In this document: positions 5,905 to 6,029 of the stretch, piece by piece
Numbering within the stretch: position 1 is the stretch's first letter
Layout of the letters: each line of letters opens with the position of its first letter
Source of the DNA: Chamaesiphon sp.
GTDB taxonomy: Bacteria > Cyanobacteriota > Cyanobacteriia > Cyanobacteriales > Chamaesiphonaceae
DNA: 6,029 nucleotides
Assembly (NCBI GenBank): GCA_020059425.1
Contig: JAGVCD010000007.1
Coordinates: 1-6,029 of the forward strand
Direction of reading: 5' to 3'
Notes under the pieces: model-generated
The model's input: only the letters and a program-made list of their open reading frames with translations
The model's database searches: none
What the model was told of the DNA's origin: nothing
Made by a program: the position numbers and the translations under genes

Positions 5905-6029
5905 ATGCGTAAGGGACAAGACGTTGTTGGAAAGCCAGTAATTGCCTACGATTCCGGCGAGAAAGTTGAAACTGTCGTAGATTTAATCTTTGACCAGTAT
6001 GATAATCGCTTACTCGGATTTTTGATTGA
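5905..6029 (+). CDS. PRC-barrel domain protein (3' partial)
   Basis: Only the first 41 residues are inside the window. They read MRKGQDVVGKPVIAYDSGEK and continue through VETVVDLIFD to NRLLGFLI. This matches the start of a PRC-barrel: a 'G-K-P-V-I' strand, a 'D-S-G-E-K' turn, a 'V-x-D-L-I-F-D' strand, then a strand following the N-R-L-L-G turn. PRC-barrels are small beta-barrels first known from the photosynthetic reaction centre H subunit and RimM. Cyanobacterial copies are mostly uncharacterised and may bind proteins or RNA. The total length and any further domains are beyond the window edge. It follows the small membrane protein on the same strand. Confidence 0.85.
   Translation, partial: MRKGQDVVGKPVIAYDSGEKVETVVDLIFDQYDNRLLGFLI

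Noticed and set aside
1..6029. tRNA/rRNA genes, CRISPR array, prophage or restriction genes
   Set aside because: None seen; no regularly spaced repeats and no cloverleaf-like sequence were noticed on either strand by eye.

Overview
The window looks like cyanobacterial chromosome. One perfect HIP1 octamer (GCGATCGC, 4632-4639) is present, CGATCG cores recur throughout, base composition is moderately AT-rich, and the gene families are familiar from cyanobacteria: a CAD-type alcohol dehydrogenase, a glycine-zipper 'general stress' protein, MarC, and a PRC-barrel protein preceded by a small membrane protein. The genus cannot be fixed from this sequence alone.

Layout. Positions 1-666 (+) hold the 3' two thirds of a zinc-dependent, probably NADP(H)-linked alcohol dehydrogenase; its start lies outside the window. 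After a 179-bp spacer with no gene I can support, 846-3416 (+) encodes the centrepiece, an 856-residue protein. It joins a cyclic-nucleotide-binding-like domain, a degenerate AAA+ domain of the sigma-54 activator type, and a polytopic membrane domain of the NapH/NosR kind with twelve cysteines in iron-sulfur-type motifs. After 225 bp come a pterin-4a-carbinolamine dehydratase (3642-3923, +) and a glycine-rich stress-type protein (4012-4572, +). This last gene meets a MarC-family membrane protein (4565-5209, -) tail to tail, with an 8-bp overlap of coding ends.

Positions 5210-5657 contain no confident gene. They do contain a clean 117-bp MITE-like insertion (5347-5463) with terminal inverted repeats and a TTA target duplication, which looks like an IS5-superfamily derivative. 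The window ends with a small single-span membrane protein (5658-5843, +) and the start of a PRC-barrel protein (5905 to the edge, +) that has a strong ribosome binding site.

How the genes relate. There is no obvious single pathway. The spacers are wide (61-225 bp), so most genes probably have their own promoters. The most notable object is the CRP-like/AAA+/polyferredoxin fusion. Its nucleotide-binding motifs are eroded and it lacks the sigma-54 contact loop, so it is unlikely to be a real sigma-54 activator. I infer a membrane redox or electron-transfer protein that carries a reused cytoplasmic sensory module. A short open frame with a good Shine-Dalgarno sequence (5284) runs straight into the MITE.
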